A DNA stretch of 10,162 bases from JBCAWW01 sp039024315 (GCA_039024315.1 JBCCQN010000264.1:1-10162), one strand, 5' to 3'; shown: positions 1 through 6,889, counted from the first letter of the stretch. Numbers and translations are program-made. The notes: generated from the letters alone by a model not told the origin.

Positions 1-130
1 CTAATTGACCGATATAGACCAGCTTTTCTTGGAGCAAAGGACTATATTTAAAGCCGCCTGAGTAATGGGCAAAATCGTGAGACCGAGCAAGACTTACTTC
101 CCCGAGCGTGGTTTGGATGGACTTTTTTTT
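1..130 (-). CDS. IS transposase, second reading frame (orfB), partial, entered by -1 frameshift
   Basis: Reading the minus strand one base back at the A-run gives about 40 uninterrupted codons to the left edge: KKSIQTTLGEVSLARSHDF, then a stretch ending in SPLLQEKLVYIGQL. Mixed hydrophobic and charged composition and a pattern of the type SPLLQE-x-LVYIGQ make it look like real transposase rather than noise. There is no start codon at its beginning, consistent with expression only as an orfA-orfB fusion. Catalytic residues would lie further left, outside the window, so neither the DDE class nor the activity can be judged. Confidence 0.55.
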
Positions 131-300
131 CGATGGTTGGAAGGCGTTTTGCCCAGATGCGCCTGAAGGATCGACTGTTCCAGCTCTTTCATTATCTCTA
201 CAAAGCGCTGCTCATAGGCATAAAAATCACCCTTTGCTTCTAATGCCTCCAGCTCTGGCCATCTCTCCTCCGCTAGGGCTAAATATTCCGATTTGGTCAT
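94..300 (-). CDS. IS transposase, first reading frame (orfA)
   Basis: A 68-residue, strongly charged protein (starts MTKSEYLALAEERW) rich in Glu, Leu and Lys, probably helical, ending in a basic tail. It has the look of the short N-terminal frames of Bacteroidota transposases that are extended by frameshifting. The A-run at codons 58-60 (bases 130 to 123) is a canonical A_AAA_AAA slippery heptamer in the zero frame, and the stop at 96-94 follows about nine codons later. The ATG at 300 is preceded by GGAAAAAGTCCC, an imperfect ribosome-binding site. On its own the short product is unlikely to be a transposase; it probably supplies the N-terminus of the fusion. The family assignment comes from general resemblance, not from a diagnostic motif. 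Confidence 0.6.
   Translation of the reverse strand: MTKSEYLALAEERWPELEALEAKGDFYAYEQRFVEIMKELEQSILQAHLGKTPSNHRKKSPSKPRSGK
123..130 (-). promoter_or_regulatory. Slippery A8 sequence for -1 ribosomal frameshift
   Basis: Eight T's on the plus strand, i.e. A8 in the mRNA, with zero-frame codons CGA AAA AAA AGT. This gives an A_AAA_AAA heptamer at which tandem slippage by -1 moves the ribosome from orfA into the long open orfB frame. That arrangement is established for many IS families. I see no convincing stimulatory stem-loop immediately downstream; GCTCGG occurs twice as a direct, not inverted, repeat. A simple indel in a once continuous gene is the alternative. Confidence 0.5.
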
Positions 301-352
301 GGGACTTTTTCCTAAAGTTAACCCTTAACGCGAAAAACTGAAATGCACCCCC

Positions 353-912
353 TAGGGATTCATCTCTCCACTTATGCCTCAGGCCTTCTGGTAAAAGCGA
401 AAGAAGGGGAAATGAAAACTGCTATTGGCAGTTTACAAGCAGTTTTTAATAAAGTACTACCTGATTTTTATCTACATTATCATTTTGTCGATGCGGAGTA
501 TCAGCAACAATACAAAAGTGAAGTATTGACGGGTACACTCGCCAATTATTTTGCCATCATATCTATCTTCATCGCCTGTTTGGGCCTGTTTGGCTTATCT
601 GCTTTCCTCGCCGAACAAAAAGTGAAGGAAATCAGCATCAGAAAAGTATTGGGTGCCTCGATGGGAGATTTGGTTACCTTATTATCAAAGGACTTTCTCC
701 TGCTTGTAGGCATTGGTCTCTTGATCGGGATTCCCGTTTCATGGTACTTGCTCGATGGCTGGCTGACCAACTTTGCCTATGCGATAAAACTAAAATGGTG
801 GATGTTTGCTTTGCCGATGCTAATGGCCATTTTGATCGCAGGCATCACGATTGCCGCTCAGGCGACACGGGCTGTCCTCAATAACCCGATAGATACTTTG
901 AGAAGTGAGTAA
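353..912 (+). pseudogene. ABC transporter permease (MacB/FtsX type), 5'-truncated by IS
   Basis: Only the C-terminal ~187 residues of a permease that normally has roughly 800 remain. The visible part is the end of the second periplasmic domain followed by a complete FtsX-type C-terminal membrane domain. Three hydrophobic segments lie at about residues 68-90, 116-140 and 152-172 (counted from the ATG at 343), with the conserved cytoplasmic motif EQKVKEISIRKVLGAS (91-106) between the first two and the family ending NPIDTLRSE. The reading frame is open back to 322 because the insertion sequence happens to provide ATG at 343-345, so a 189-residue remnant could be made, but it lacks the first membrane half and is very unlikely to transport anything. 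The missing 5' part should lie beyond the IS, outside the window. No ATPase gene is visible nearby. Confidence 0.75.
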
Positions 913-913
913 T

Positions 914-946
914 GTAGGTTTTCGCTAATCATCCCTACCTTATTTT
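914..946 (+). terminator. Weak hairpin between convergent genes
   Basis: GTAGG (914-918) pairs with CCTAC (934-938) across a 15-base loop, followed by CTTATTTT. It lies in the 27-bp gap between the permease remnant and the convergent regulator gene and could end transcription from the left. The stem is short and the T-run interrupted, so this is weak evidence. Confidence 0.25.
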
Positions 947-1647
947 ACCCCGCTAGGCAGCCAGAGTTCAAATAGATTGCCCGTCTGTTTGAGGCCAAAG
1001 TAGCGCTCCTCGTTGAAGCGATACAGTCGGGCCGGACGGCCTGAGCCTGCTTGTTTGCGTTGCTCGTTTAGCTCTTCGACGAGGCCTAGTTTGAGAAATT
1101 TCTTCTTGAAGTTGCGGCGGTCAATCGTTCCACCGAGGACAGTCTCATAAAGTTGATGGAGAGAAGAGAAAGGAAATTTTTCATCTAGCAATTCAAAACC
1201 GATAGGCTCGTAAAGTATTTTTCCTCGCAAGCGTGTCAGCGCCACCTTTAGTATTTGGTCATGGTCAAAGGCTAGGGGAGGGAGTTCATCAATCGCAAAC
1301 CACTTAGCGTCTGAAGCATCAGTATCGGCACTCAGGGAGAATCCTTCTGGGCGCACGAGCGCAAAATAAGCCACCGCCACAATGCGTTTACGAGGATCAC
1401 GATCTGGTTTGCCAAAGGTGTACAATTGCTCCAAATAGGTGATTTTTACCCCCGTTTCTTCCGCCAATTCGCGTGTTACGGCCTCTTCCAAGGATTCGTG
1501 TTCTAGCACAAAGCCGCCTGGTATCGCCCAGTTACCTTTAAAAGGAGGGTATTTCCTTTCGATCAATAAAACCGAAATCCCTTTTTGAGGTTGATATCCA
1601 AAGACGACCGCATCAACTGCTAAATGAATGTTATTTTTGTCCGACAT
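940..1647 (-). CDS. nrtR: Nudix-winged helix regulator, NrtR family (NAD metabolism)
   Basis: A 235-residue protein with an N-terminal Nudix domain (about 8-140) and a C-terminal winged-helix DNA-binding domain (about 150-235, ending with the wing-like GSGRPARLYRF). The Nudix box is complete at 45-67: G45, E51, then R59-E60-L-A-E63-E64-T-G66-V67, matching GX5EX7REUXEEXGU. NrtR-type proteins are known repressors of NAD biosynthesis genes that use ADP-ribose or related nucleotides as effector; in Bacteroidota some relatives instead control arabinose or other sugar genes. Divergence from nadE with only 77 bp between favours the NAD role here. Because the catalytic box is intact it may also hydrolyse ADP-ribose. 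The ATG at 1647 is directly preceded by GAGGAG, closer than an ideal ribosome-binding site. A pure Nudix hydrolase is excluded by the C-terminal domain. Confidence 0.8.
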   Translation of the reverse strand: MSDKNNIHLAVDAVVFGYQPQKGISVLLIERKYPPFKGNWAIPGGFVLEHESLEEAVTRELAEETGVKITYLEQLYTFGKPDRDPRKRIVAVAYFALVRPEGFSLSADTDASDAKWFAIDELPPLAFDHDQILKVALTRLRGKILYEPIGFELLDEKFPFSSLHQLYETVLGGTIDRRNFKKKFLKLGLVEELNEQRKQAGSGRPARLYRFNEERYFGLKQTGNLFELWLPSGVK

Positions 1648-1688
1648 CTCCTCTAAGGTAACATTTTCTGCGGCTTGATCGTAATAAA

Positions 1689-1705
1689 TGTGTAATTTGT
1701 ACGCA
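1689..1705. promoter_or_regulatory. Candidate NrtR operator between nrtR and nadE
   Basis: TGTGTAATTTGTACGCA is a 17-bp imperfect palindrome: TGTGTA, five bases, TACGCA, with five of six arm positions symmetric. Its centre (1697) coincides exactly with a GT-N7-AC core (GT 1692-1693, AC 1701-1702), the core reported for NrtR sites in other phyla. It sits 19 bp before the nadE ATG and 41 bp before the nrtR ATG, suitable for controlling both genes. The base pattern is seen directly; assigning it to NrtR is inference. Confidence 0.45.
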
Positions 1706-1724
1706 AACTTGATTCTAACCTTTT

Positions 1725-3647
1725 ATGAAATACCTCAGACTCGCTGGTGCTTCTCTCAATCAGACCCCACTTGCCTTTGCCCAAAACAAGCAAAACATCC
1801 TCGATGCGATTGCTATGGCAAGGGAGCAAAAGGTGGATATCCTTTGTCTGCCAGAGTTAGCACTGAGTGGTTATGGCTGTGAAGATGCCTTCTTTAATGA
1901 ATACGTGCTTGAGAAATCACTACTAGGGCTCAAAGCGGTGATTGAGGCCTCGGCAGGGATGACAATCTCAGTTGGCCTGCCCCTGAAGTATGCCCATGTG
2001 ATCTACAATACAGTGGCCTTGATTCATGATGAGCAGCTATTAGGCTTTGTCGCGAAGCAGGATTTAGCAGGGGACGGGATTTATTATGAGCCACGTTGGT
2101 TCAAGCCTTGGCCAGATAATGAGGTCGGAGCTTTAGCGCTTTGGGGCGAATCGTTTCCCGTAGGGGATATCCTCATCGAAGTCGGCGGTGTACGTATGGG
2201 AGTCGAAATCTGTGAAGATGCTTGGAACGGCATCCGACCCGCACAGGACCATTACATTCATAATGTTGATATCATACTCAACCCAAGTGCGTCTAATTTC
2301 GCTTTTGGTAAGTCCCTCATCCGGGAACGCTTAGTCACGGAGGCTAGCCGCTCCTACAATTGTACTTATGTTTACAGCAATCTCGTCGGCAATGACGCTG
2401 GCCGTATCATTTTTGATGGGGAGGTACTGATCTCTCAGGGAGGCGAACTACTTGCCAGAAATGAGCGGTTTGATATGCGTGAGGTGGATGTTTTAAGTAC
2501 CGTGGTAGATGTCGAAAGTGTTCATATCCATCGGAAAAAATCATTCAATTTTCGCCCAGAAGAGGCTCCGTTCCTCGTAGAGGTCCCCTACCAATGGACC
2601 GAGCAAGAACCGCACGCCGATAAACCCATCACTCCCCAACTTGAAAGCAAAGAAGAAGAGTTTTACCTAGCCGAAACCCTCGCGCTTTGGGATTATATGC
2701 GCAAATCATATAGTCGTGGGTTTGTATTGTCCCTTTCTGGAGGGGCGGACTCCTCTTGTTGTGCTGTTTTATGTGCTGAAGCAATCAAACGGGCTACAAT
2801 GGTCCTCGGTGAGGAACGCATCAAAGAGGTGCTCGCATATGCCAATTTGGATTGGAGTCGTCCTGCGGTAGAGCAATTATTGACCTGTGTTTACCAAGCT
2901 ACGGCCAATAGCGGAGATGAGACTGAGGAAAGCGCTCGTGAGCTTGCCAAGGGCTTAGGTGCTACTTATCATCACTGGGAGGTGGAGGCCATTCATCAAC
3001 AGTATATCGGCCTTGCCGAACAGGCTGTCGGGCGTCCGCTGACTTGGGAAAAGGATGACATTACCTTGCAAAATATTCAGGCCCGTTTACGCTCCCCCGG
3101 AATCTGGATGCTCGCCAATATTAATAAAGCCCTTTTGATTACCACTAGCAATCGTTCTGAGGCTGCTGTGGGATATGCAACTATGGATGGGGACACTTCA
3201 GGTGGTTTAGCACCATTGGCGGGTATGGACAAGGCGAGTCTTTTGTCTTGGCTCGGCTGGGCCGAACGCCAGCTCCCGGTGCCAGCACTTTCTTATGTCA
3301 ACAGTTTGCAACCTACCGCCGAACTGCGACCAGAAGAATATGATCAAACGGATGAGGCAGATTTGATGCCTTATGGGATACTCGATGCCATCGAAAAATG
3401 TGCCATTAGAGATTATCAGTCACCTGTGGAGGTATTTCGCCGTCTCAAAGGCAGTTATCCTGATCAACAACTCAAAGCCTACATCAAGAAGTTTTTCTTG
3501 CTTTGGTCTCGAAACCAGTGGAAACGAGAGAGATACGCTCCATCATTCCATTTGGATGATGAAAATCTCGATCCCAAAACCTGGTGTAGATTCCCGATTT
3601 TGAACGGAGGCTTTAGGGATGCCTTGCAAGAATTGGAGCAGATATAA
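1725..3647 (+). CDS. nadE: Glutamine-dependent NAD(+) synthetase
   Basis: Converts nicotinic acid adenine dinucleotide to NAD+ with ATP and glutamine, the last step of NAD synthesis, in the cytoplasm. The 640-residue length matches the fused bacterial type. Residues 1 to about 285 are a nitrilase-like glutaminase domain with the expected triad: E44 (in CLPELALSGYG), K111 (VAKQDL) and C163 (VEICEDAWNG). Residues about 300-640 are the synthetase domain with the ATP-pyrophosphatase loop SGGADSS (338-344) and the substrate-binding stretch TSNRSEAAVGYATMDGD (474-490), followed by GGLAPL. The start is the first ATG, and MKYLRLAGASLNQTP is a normal N-terminus for the family. The two domains pass ammonia internally, so no separate amidotransferase is needed. 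The gene is divergent from the NrtR-type regulator and probably under its control. All key residues are present. Confidence 0.96.
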   Translation: MKYLRLAGASLNQTPLAFAQNKQNILDAIAMAREQKVDILCLPELALSGYGCEDAFFNEYVLEKSLLGLKAVIEASAGMTISVGLPLKYAHVIYNTVALIHDEQLLGFVAKQDLAGDGIYYEPRWFKPWPDNEVGALALWGESFPVGDILIEVGGVRMGVEICEDAWNGIRPAQDHYIHNVDIILNPSASNFAFGKSLIRERLVTEASRSYNCTYVYSNLVGNDAGRIIFDGEVLISQGGELLARNERFDMREVDVLSTVVDVESVHIHRKKSFNFRPEEAPFLVEVPYQWTEQEPHADKPITPQLESKEEEFYLAETLALWDYMRKSYSRGFVLSLSGGADSSCCAVLCAEAIKRATMVLGEERIKEVLAYANLDWSRPAVEQLLTCVYQATANSGDETEESARELAKGLGATYHHWEVEAIHQQYIGLAEQAVGRPLTWEKDDITLQNIQARLRSPGIWMLANINKALLITTSNRSEAAVGYATMDGDTSGGLAPLAGMDKASLLSWLGWAERQLPVPALSYVNSLQPTAELRPEEYDQTDEADLMPYGILDAIEKCAIRDYQSPVEVFRRLKGSYPDQQLKAYIKKFFLLWSRNQWKRERYAPSFHLDDENLDPKTWCRFPILNGGFRDALQELEQI

Positions 3648-3687
3648 TGTTTCTCCAAACAGAATTAGCTGGGAAGGGTTGTAAAGG

Positions 3688-3714
3688 CTAACAAATGTCA
3701 GTTAGACGCTTTTT
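3688..3714 (+). terminator. Possible weak terminator after nadE
   Basis: CTAAC (3688-3692) can pair with GTTAG (3701-3705) over an eight-base loop, followed five bases later by TTTTT (3710-3714). A five-bp AT-rich stem is marginal. It is listed because a new promoter follows at once and nadE otherwise has no visible terminator. Confidence 0.25.
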
Positions 3715-3732
3715 AAATCGCGCTTGAATACT

Positions 3733-3740
3733 TAATTTTG
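3733..3740 (+). promoter_or_regulatory. Bacteroidota-type -7 element for gltA
   Basis: TAATTTTG fits the Bacteroidota -7 consensus TAnnTTTG exactly. Nineteen bases upstream is TTT (3711-3713) where the -33 TTG would be expected, so that half is imperfect. Transcription would begin near 3745-3748, giving a leader of about 40 bases before the ATG at 3789. The element includes the TTG at 3738 that would otherwise extend the citrate synthase frame, which argues against that TTG as a start codon. Confidence 0.5.
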
Positions 3741-3788
3741 AGGGATTTTTCCTCATTAGCCATAACTCATAACCATTTCCAAACGAAT

Positions 3789-5078
3789 ATGTCCGAAATT
3801 AAGGAAGTTACCGAATCAGTTGAGATCAAAATTGGTGATAACGCATATCAACTGCCCGTAACTACCGGTACTTACGATGAAAAGGGAATAGATATCTCTA
3901 AACTACGCGCTCAATCAAAGTACGTAACCCTCGACTTCGGTTTTAAAAATACCGGTTCCACCAAAAGTGCGATCACCTTTATTGATGGTGAAAATGGAAT
4001 CCTCGAACATCGTGGATACCCCATCGAGCAGCTTGCTGAATCTGCTTCTTTCTTGGAGGTTTGCTATCTCGTGCTGAACGGAGAGCTACCAACTGCTGCC
4101 CAGATGGAGGATTTCCAGTCTGCGGTTATGAATGAAATTACTCCTCCTGCTGGGGTAAAGGCTATTCTTGATGCTTTACCTTCTGGTACACACCCCATGG
4201 GGATGCTATCAGCAATCTTGAGCTCTCTTTCTGGTTTTTACCCAGAGTCTTTAGATTCTTGGAATGACGAAAACGTACGTTGGTCTTCTATCTATCGTAC
4301 CATCGGTCATATGCCAGCTCTAGCGGCCTACATCTATCGCCGCTCTCAAGGCAAGCCTTACATCGATCCAGATCCCAATTTGGGCTATGTGGAGAATTTC
4401 TTGCACATGATGTTTGGTGAAGTAAATCAGACGATTGCTGAGACACTTGATACCCTATTAATACTGCACGCTGATCATGAGCAAAACTGCTCTGCTTCTG
4501 CTGTTAGATTGGTAGGTTCTTCTCACGTAAATCTATTTGCTGCTGTGGGTGCAGGCAACTGTGCGTTGTGGGGACCACTTCATGGTGGTGCAAATCAAAA
4601 AGTATTGGAGATGCTAGACGCCATCGAAAAGGACGGCGGAGACACAGACAAGTATCTAGCAAAAGCAAAAGACAAATCAGATCCATTCCGCTTGATGGGC
4701 TTTGGACACCGAGTGTATAAAAACTATGATCCTCGTGCGCGCGTGATCAAGAAATACGCCGACAAAGTCTTAGATCAAATGGATATCGATGATCCGATTC
4801 TCGATATCGCCAAAGGACTAGAATCAGCCGCTATTAGCGATGAGTATTTTTCTGCTCGTAAATTGTTCCCGAATGTAGATTTCTACTCCGGTATTATTTA
4901 TCAGGCCCTTGGTATTCCGGTAAATATGTTTACCGTAATGTTTGCCTTTGGTCGTATGCCAGGATGGATTTCTCAGTGGAAAGAAAACCGCGAAAATGGT
5001 GAGCCAATCGGCCGCCCACGCCAGATTTATACTGGAGCTAGTACCCGTGATTATACAACAATTGAAAATCGCGGATAG
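3789..5078 (+). CDS. gltA: Citrate synthase (type II, hexameric bacterial class)
   Basis: Condenses acetyl-CoA and oxaloacetate to citrate, the entry reaction of the TCA cycle. From ATG 3789 the protein has 429 residues, the usual size for Gram-negative-type enzymes with a small N-terminal beta domain (about 1-55). The catalytic residues align as H265 (GPLHGGANQ), H307 (GFGHRVYKNYDPRAR, the family signature) and D364 (NVDFYSG). The substrate-binding HADHEQNCS lies at 227-235. The frame is open upstream to a TTG at 3738, but that codon is part of the -7 promoter element and the extra 17 residues do not look like family sequence, so the ATG is preferred. The gene stands alone: own promoter upstream, strong terminator 28 bp after the stop. 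Confidence 0.97.
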   Translation: MSEIKEVTESVEIKIGDNAYQLPVTTGTYDEKGIDISKLRAQSKYVTLDFGFKNTGSTKSAITFIDGENGILEHRGYPIEQLAESASFLEVCYLVLNGELPTAAQMEDFQSAVMNEITPPAGVKAILDALPSGTHPMGMLSAILSSLSGFYPESLDSWNDENVRWSSIYRTIGHMPALAAYIYRRSQGKPYIDPDPNLGYVENFLHMMFGEVNQTIAETLDTLLILHADHEQNCSASAVRLVGSSHVNLFAAVGAGNCALWGPLHGGANQKVLEMLDAIEKDGGDTDKYLAKAKDKSDPFRLMGFGHRVYKNYDPRARVIKKYADKVLDQMDIDDPILDIAKGLESAAISDEYFSARKLFPNVDFYSGIIYQALGIPVNMFTVMFAFGRMPGWISQWKENRENGEPIGRPRQIYTGASTRDYTTIENRG

Positions 5079-5105
5079 GGATTATAAGATATTTAGTTAA
5101 ATTTG

Positions 5106-5138
5106 ACGGTTCGTCCTTCTGGCGAACCGTTCTTTTTT
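5106..5138 (+). terminator. Strong intrinsic terminator after gltA
   Basis: A ten-bp stem formed by ACGGTTCGTC (5106-5115) and GGCGAACCGT (5121-5130), with one T-G wobble, a five-base loop CTTCT, then TCTTTTTT. A textbook rho-independent terminator 28 bp downstream of the citrate synthase stop. Confidence 0.92.
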
Positions 5139-5207
5139 CAGACATGATCCCGAATGCGATATGTGCAGTATTCCAAGAATCGCCTTAGCGGATTTGTGGA
5201 TTTTTTG

Positions 5208-5215
5208 TATATTTA
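5208..5215 (+). promoter_or_regulatory. Possible -7 element for accA
   Basis: TATATTTA matches TAnnTTTG except at the last base and lies 22 bp before the first accA ATG, behind a strong terminator, so a promoter is needed hereabouts. No good -33 TTG at normal spacing: TTAG at 5185-5188 is the nearest. Confidence 0.3.
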
Positions 5216-5237
5216 TTTAAGAATCTGAAATAAGCAT

Positions 5238-6212
5238 ATGATGCCGAACAACATTTTCGACTTCGAGAAGCCGATATTCGAACTGGAGAGTAAGCTAGCA
5301 GAGATGAAACAGACGGCGGAGGAAAACGGAGTAGAAGTGGACAACGTCGCCTCAGAACTTGAACAGAAGATCCAAGAGCTCAAAGTCAACATTTACAAAA
5401 ACTTGAGCCGCTGGCAGCGAGTACAGATTTCCCGCCATCCTGAAAGACCTTATTCCCTCGATTATATAAAGCATATCTCAGACGAATTTGTGGAGCTGTT
5501 TGGCGACCGCAATTTCCAAGATGACAAGGCGATGATCGGTGGTATGGCTCGTATCAATGGGCAGCCGGTTATGTTTATTGGGCAGCAAAAAGGGCGTACC
5601 ACCAAAGAGCGTCAATACCGTAATTTCGGTATGCCCAATCCCGAAGGTTATCGTAAAGCCTTAAGATTGATGAAATTAGCGGAGAAATTTCAAATTCCCG
5701 TCATCAGCTTGATTGATACTCCCGGTGCTTATCCTGGTCTAGAAGCCGAAGAGCGCGGACAAGGTGAGGCTATCGCTCGTAACCTTATGGAAATGGCCGT
5801 CCTACGCACACCGATTATCTGTGTGGTGATTGGGGAAGGTGCTTCAGGCGGTGCCTTGGGTATAGGAGTAGGAGACCGAGTTTACATGCTCGAAAACACT
5901 TGGTACTCTGTTATTTCGCCCGAATCTTGTTCTAGTATCTTATGGCGCTCATGGGAGAAAAAAGAGCAAGCGGCCGAAGCCTTAAAGCTTACCGCTCCGG
6001 ATAATTTACGCCTCAATATTATCGACGGTATCATCAATGAACCATTGGGAGGTGCCCACAAAAAACCAGAAGATGCTTTTGCCGCAGTCAAAGCCCAAAT
6101 AACTGAGGATTTGACCCATTTTGCGGAGCTCGATACCGACAAAATGATTGAACAGAGAATCGAAAAATTCTCAAAAATGGGAGTATTTGAACAACAAGCA
6201 TTATTGGTTTAA
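5238..6212 (+). CDS. accA: Acetyl-CoA carboxylase, carboxyltransferase subunit alpha
   Basis: One of the two subunits that transfer the carboxyl group from carboxybiotin to acetyl-CoA, giving malonyl-CoA for fatty-acid synthesis; it works as an alpha2beta2 complex with AccD, which is not in this window. The 324-residue length is normal. Order of features: helical N-terminus with FDFEKPIFELESKL (7-20); SRHPERPYSLDYI (65-78); GQQKGR (115-120); the conserved block DTPGAYPGLEAEERGQGEAI (160-179); and the crotonase-fold oxyanion region GEGASGGALGIGVGDRVYML (199-218), followed by SPESCSSILWR. Two consecutive ATGs (5238, 5241) make the first residue ambiguous. It is a monocistronic gene between two terminators, unlike genomes where accA is clustered with dnaE or accD. 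Confidence 0.97.
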   Translation: MMPNNIFDFEKPIFELESKLAEMKQTAEENGVEVDNVASELEQKIQELKVNIYKNLSRWQRVQISRHPERPYSLDYIKHISDEFVELFGDRNFQDDKAMIGGMARINGQPVMFIGQQKGRTTKERQYRNFGMPNPEGYRKALRLMKLAEKFQIPVISLIDTPGAYPGLEAEERGQGEAIARNLMEMAVLRTPIICVVIGEGASGGALGIGVGDRVYMLENTWYSVISPESCSSILWRSWEKKEQAAEALKLTAPDNLRLNIIDGIINEPLGGAHKKPEDAFAAVKAQITEDLTHFAELDTDKMIEQRIEKFSKMGVFEQQALLV

Positions 6213-6249
6213 GATTTAGTCTAAAAACATCAACGACATATTTTTTTTG

Positions 6250-6280
6250 CCCCTGCCAGAGATGGTGGGGGTTTTATTTT
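6250..6280 (+). terminator. Intrinsic terminator after accA
   Basis: CCCCTGCCA (6250-6258) pairs with TGGTGGGGG (6263-6271) around a GAGA tetraloop, nine bp including two adjacent wobble pairs, followed by TTTTATTTT. It begins 38 bp after the accA stop; an additional T8 run (6241-6248) precedes the stem. Confidence 0.85.
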
Positions 6281-6345
6281 CTACTTTCCATTAATCCAGC
6301 AAATAAAAAATTTGGTCAGCCTTTTAGAATCTCACTTCCAAGTAT

Positions 6346-6353
6346 TATTTTTA
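6346..6353 (+). promoter_or_regulatory. Possible -7 element for lipoprotein-dapF unit
   Basis: TATTTTTA is one mismatch from TAnnTTTG and is 23 bp before the ATG at 6377. No clear -33 element accompanies it. It is suggested mainly because the unit follows a terminator and must start its own transcript between 6281 and 6376. Confidence 0.22.
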
Positions 6354-6376
6354 GGGTAGATATCGAGTTCGTGCCT

Positions 6377-6886
6377 ATGAACTTACGCGCTGCATTCTTA
6401 CTTTCTTCATGTGTGACGACTATTGTCGTCCTGACTGCCTGCGGGGATATCAAACCTGTTTGGAAAGATGGCATGAATATGGAGAAGCAAGGGTATACCC
6501 TTCATTACTCCGAAGATCCCGTCGAATTTAATTTGGACCTCAGCGGCGATGAGTCTGATTTAGACTTAATGCTAGAACTGATGATCTCTTATTATGTCGG
6601 TATTTCTAGAAGCGAATTGCCTCTTTTTATTGTCTTAGAAAATGAAAATCATGACCTCTTTGAGTATACTTCAGAGGTAGTTTTGAAAGAAGGAGATACT
6701 TGGCTGGGGATCCCGCAGCAAAATGAAATTGATTACAGCCTAACACATATCGCTATTCCTGAACTTAGGCTCAAACCCGGCACCTATACTCTCCGTATCT
6801 ATGCCAATGATGAAGCCCAAGAATCTATTTACGGTCTCGTCAACATAGAGGCTCGCCTCTACATGAGAGAAATTCTGCCTGAGTAA
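6377..6886 (+). CDS. Small lipoprotein, possibly GldH-like
   Basis: The likely start is ATG 6377 (169 residues); a GTG two codons earlier (6371) is the only in-frame alternative nearby. A basic N-terminus and hydrophobic stretch (5-19) lead to the lipobox LTAC with C22 as the lipidated cysteine, so the mature protein is an envelope lipoprotein, probably anchored in the outer membrane. The remainder is acidic and beta-rich, with no cysteine after C22. Features such as W near the start of the mature part, VEFNLDL, LPLFIVLE, WLG, LKPGTYTLRIYAND and a final G-x-V-x-I-x-A-R-L resemble in order and spacing the gliding motility lipoprotein GldH, usually about 160 residues, but similarity is weak and I would not transfer the name. 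It is tightly coupled to dapF (3 bp gap). Translation and membrane export are well supported; function is open. Confidence 0.8.
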   Translation: MNLRAAFLLSSCVTTIVVLTACGDIKPVWKDGMNMEKQGYTLHYSEDPVEFNLDLSGDESDLDLMLELMISYYVGISRSELPLFIVLENENHDLFEYTSEVVLKEGDTWLGIPQQNEIDYSLTHIAIPELRLKPGTYTLRIYANDEAQESIYGLVNIEARLYMREILPE

Positions 6887-6889
6887 ATT

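Larger units (their letters stand above)
1..352 (-). mobile_element. End of an insertion sequence (partial, runs off left edge)
   Basis: The element is recognised by a two-frame transposase on the minus strand (94-300, continuing in the -1 frame to position 1) that directly abuts a truncated permease gene. The outer end probably lies at about 348-352, where the minus strand reads GGGGGTGCATTTCAG, about 50 bp upstream of the transposase start; a G-rich tip of this kind is common for IS termini. A short perfect inverted repeat, GTTAA-CCC-TTAAC (317-329), lies between tip and start codon. The other end, the second terminal repeat and any target duplication are outside the window, so the exact boundary and the IS family are not established. 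A two-ORF ISKra4-like or similar group is a guess only. Confidence 0.6.

Noticed and set aside
108..341. 77-codon plus-strand frame opposite the transposase
   Set aside because: Lies antisense to the better-supported transposase frame, has proline- and serine-rich low-information sequence and no family look.
1674..1713. CTTGAT direct repeat in the nrtR-nadE gap (1674-1679 and 1708-1713)
   Set aside because: Six-base repeat at 34-bp spacing is easily expected by chance and is asymmetric; the central palindrome is the better operator candidate.
3738..3788. 17-residue N-terminal extension of citrate synthase from TTG
   Set aside because: The TTG is part of an exact -7 promoter element and the residues do not resemble the family N-terminus.
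6213..6376. Possible lysine riboswitch before the lipoprotein-dapF unit
   Set aside because: Between the accA terminator and the ATG there are fewer than 100 bases, with none of the conserved elements or length such a riboswitch needs.
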